Source: Fibrobacterota bacterium
GTDB lineage: Bacteria > Fibrobacterota > Chitinivibrionia > Chitinivibrionales > JANQEN01
Reading direction: 5' to 3'
DNA length: 6,318 nt
NCBI GenBank assembly: GCA_030619215.1
Contig: JAUXBV010000213.1
Coordinates: 1-6,318, forward strand
Shown here in pieces: positions 6,272 through 6,318 of this stretch. The notes below the pieces were generated by a model. It was not told the origin of the DNA. It saw only the letters and a program-made list of their open reading frames with translations, and ran no database searches. Numbering within the stretch: the stretch's first letter is position 1; every line of letters begins with the position of its first letter. A program made the position numbers and the translations under genes.

Positions 6272-6318
6272 CAGACACAAAACAAGATTTCTCCAAAGTG
6301 AATAAGCAGGCTTACTCG
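6226..6318 (+). repeat. Perfect 40-bp direct repeat, offset 53 bp
   Basis: Bases 6226-6265 are identical to 6279-6318, separated by 13 bases that contain the ATGA junction. The second copy reaches the last base of the window, so the repeat may be longer. An offset of 53 is not a multiple of three, so the copies lie in different frames relative to one another. A recent tandem duplication or a contig-end assembly error would both give this pattern. Confidence 0.95.
6268..6318 (+). CDS. Start of a downstream gene (truncated by the window), possibly a methyltransferase
   Basis: ATG 6268 opens a frame of 17 residues, MTDTKQDFSKVNKQAYS, still open at the last base. The ATGA overlap with the preceding short ORF suggests translational coupling. 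The upstream AAGCAGG is a weak, distant ribosome binding site. The DFSKxNKxAY pattern resembles the N-terminus of some class I SAM-dependent methyltransferases, which often sit beside glycosyltransferases. With 17 residues this is only a guess. It probably shares a transcript with the glycosyltransferase, since no terminator lies between. Confidence 0.45.
   Translation, partial: MTDTKQDFSKVNKQAYS

Overview
This 6.3 kb window looks like the chromosome of a Gram-negative bacterium that secretes large modular surface proteins. The best guess is the Fibrobacterota/Chitinispirillia or a nearby Fibrobacterota-Chlorobiota-Bacteroidota (FCB) lineage. The guess rests on two things. The first gene ends in a CPNP...SSGTYLAVLTV...KVGVKEY tail of the type IX sorting / FlgD-like Ig kind. 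The second gene has a carboxypeptidase-regulatory-like domain followed by an internal sorting-like module and a 'DTIKVTKTGY' segment, an arrangement I associate with those bacteria. No rRNA or marker gene is present, so the taxonomy is inference.

Layout. Bases 1-2005 (+) are the 3' part of a long repetitive adhesin-like gene. It has at least two 96-residue putative-Ig/cadherin-like repeats, five InlB-B-like repeats of about 75 residues in the order A-A-B-B-A, and a C-terminal sorting-type domain. After a 185-bp gap with only weak hairpins, the convergent gene at 4086-2191 (-) encodes a 631-residue exported protein made of beta-sandwich modules. It has a clear AGGAGG ribosome binding site and a plausible promoter.

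Bases 4087-4721 are noncoding. They hold the minus-strand promoter, a possible two-way terminator hairpin, and several short palindromic or repetitive pieces resembling decayed dispersed intergenic repeats. Bases 4722-6185 (+) encode a 487-residue glycosyltransferase with two GT-A-like halves: a degenerate N-terminal half and a family-2 C-terminal half with intact-looking motifs.

Two bases after its stop comes a 27-codon ORF. Its TGA overlaps the ATG (ATGA) of a further gene that runs off the window. The end of the short ORF and the start of that gene lie in a perfect 40-bp direct repeat with a 53-bp offset, so they encode the same 13-residue peptide. This is the oddest structure in the window.

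How the genes relate. The first two are probably surface or secreted proteins, each transcribed alone. The glycosyltransferase and the truncated downstream gene form a separate probable operon, perhaps for a cell-surface glycan. Nothing in the sequence directly ties the glycosyltransferase to the two surface proteins. I see no convincing new defence, mobile or RNA system here.
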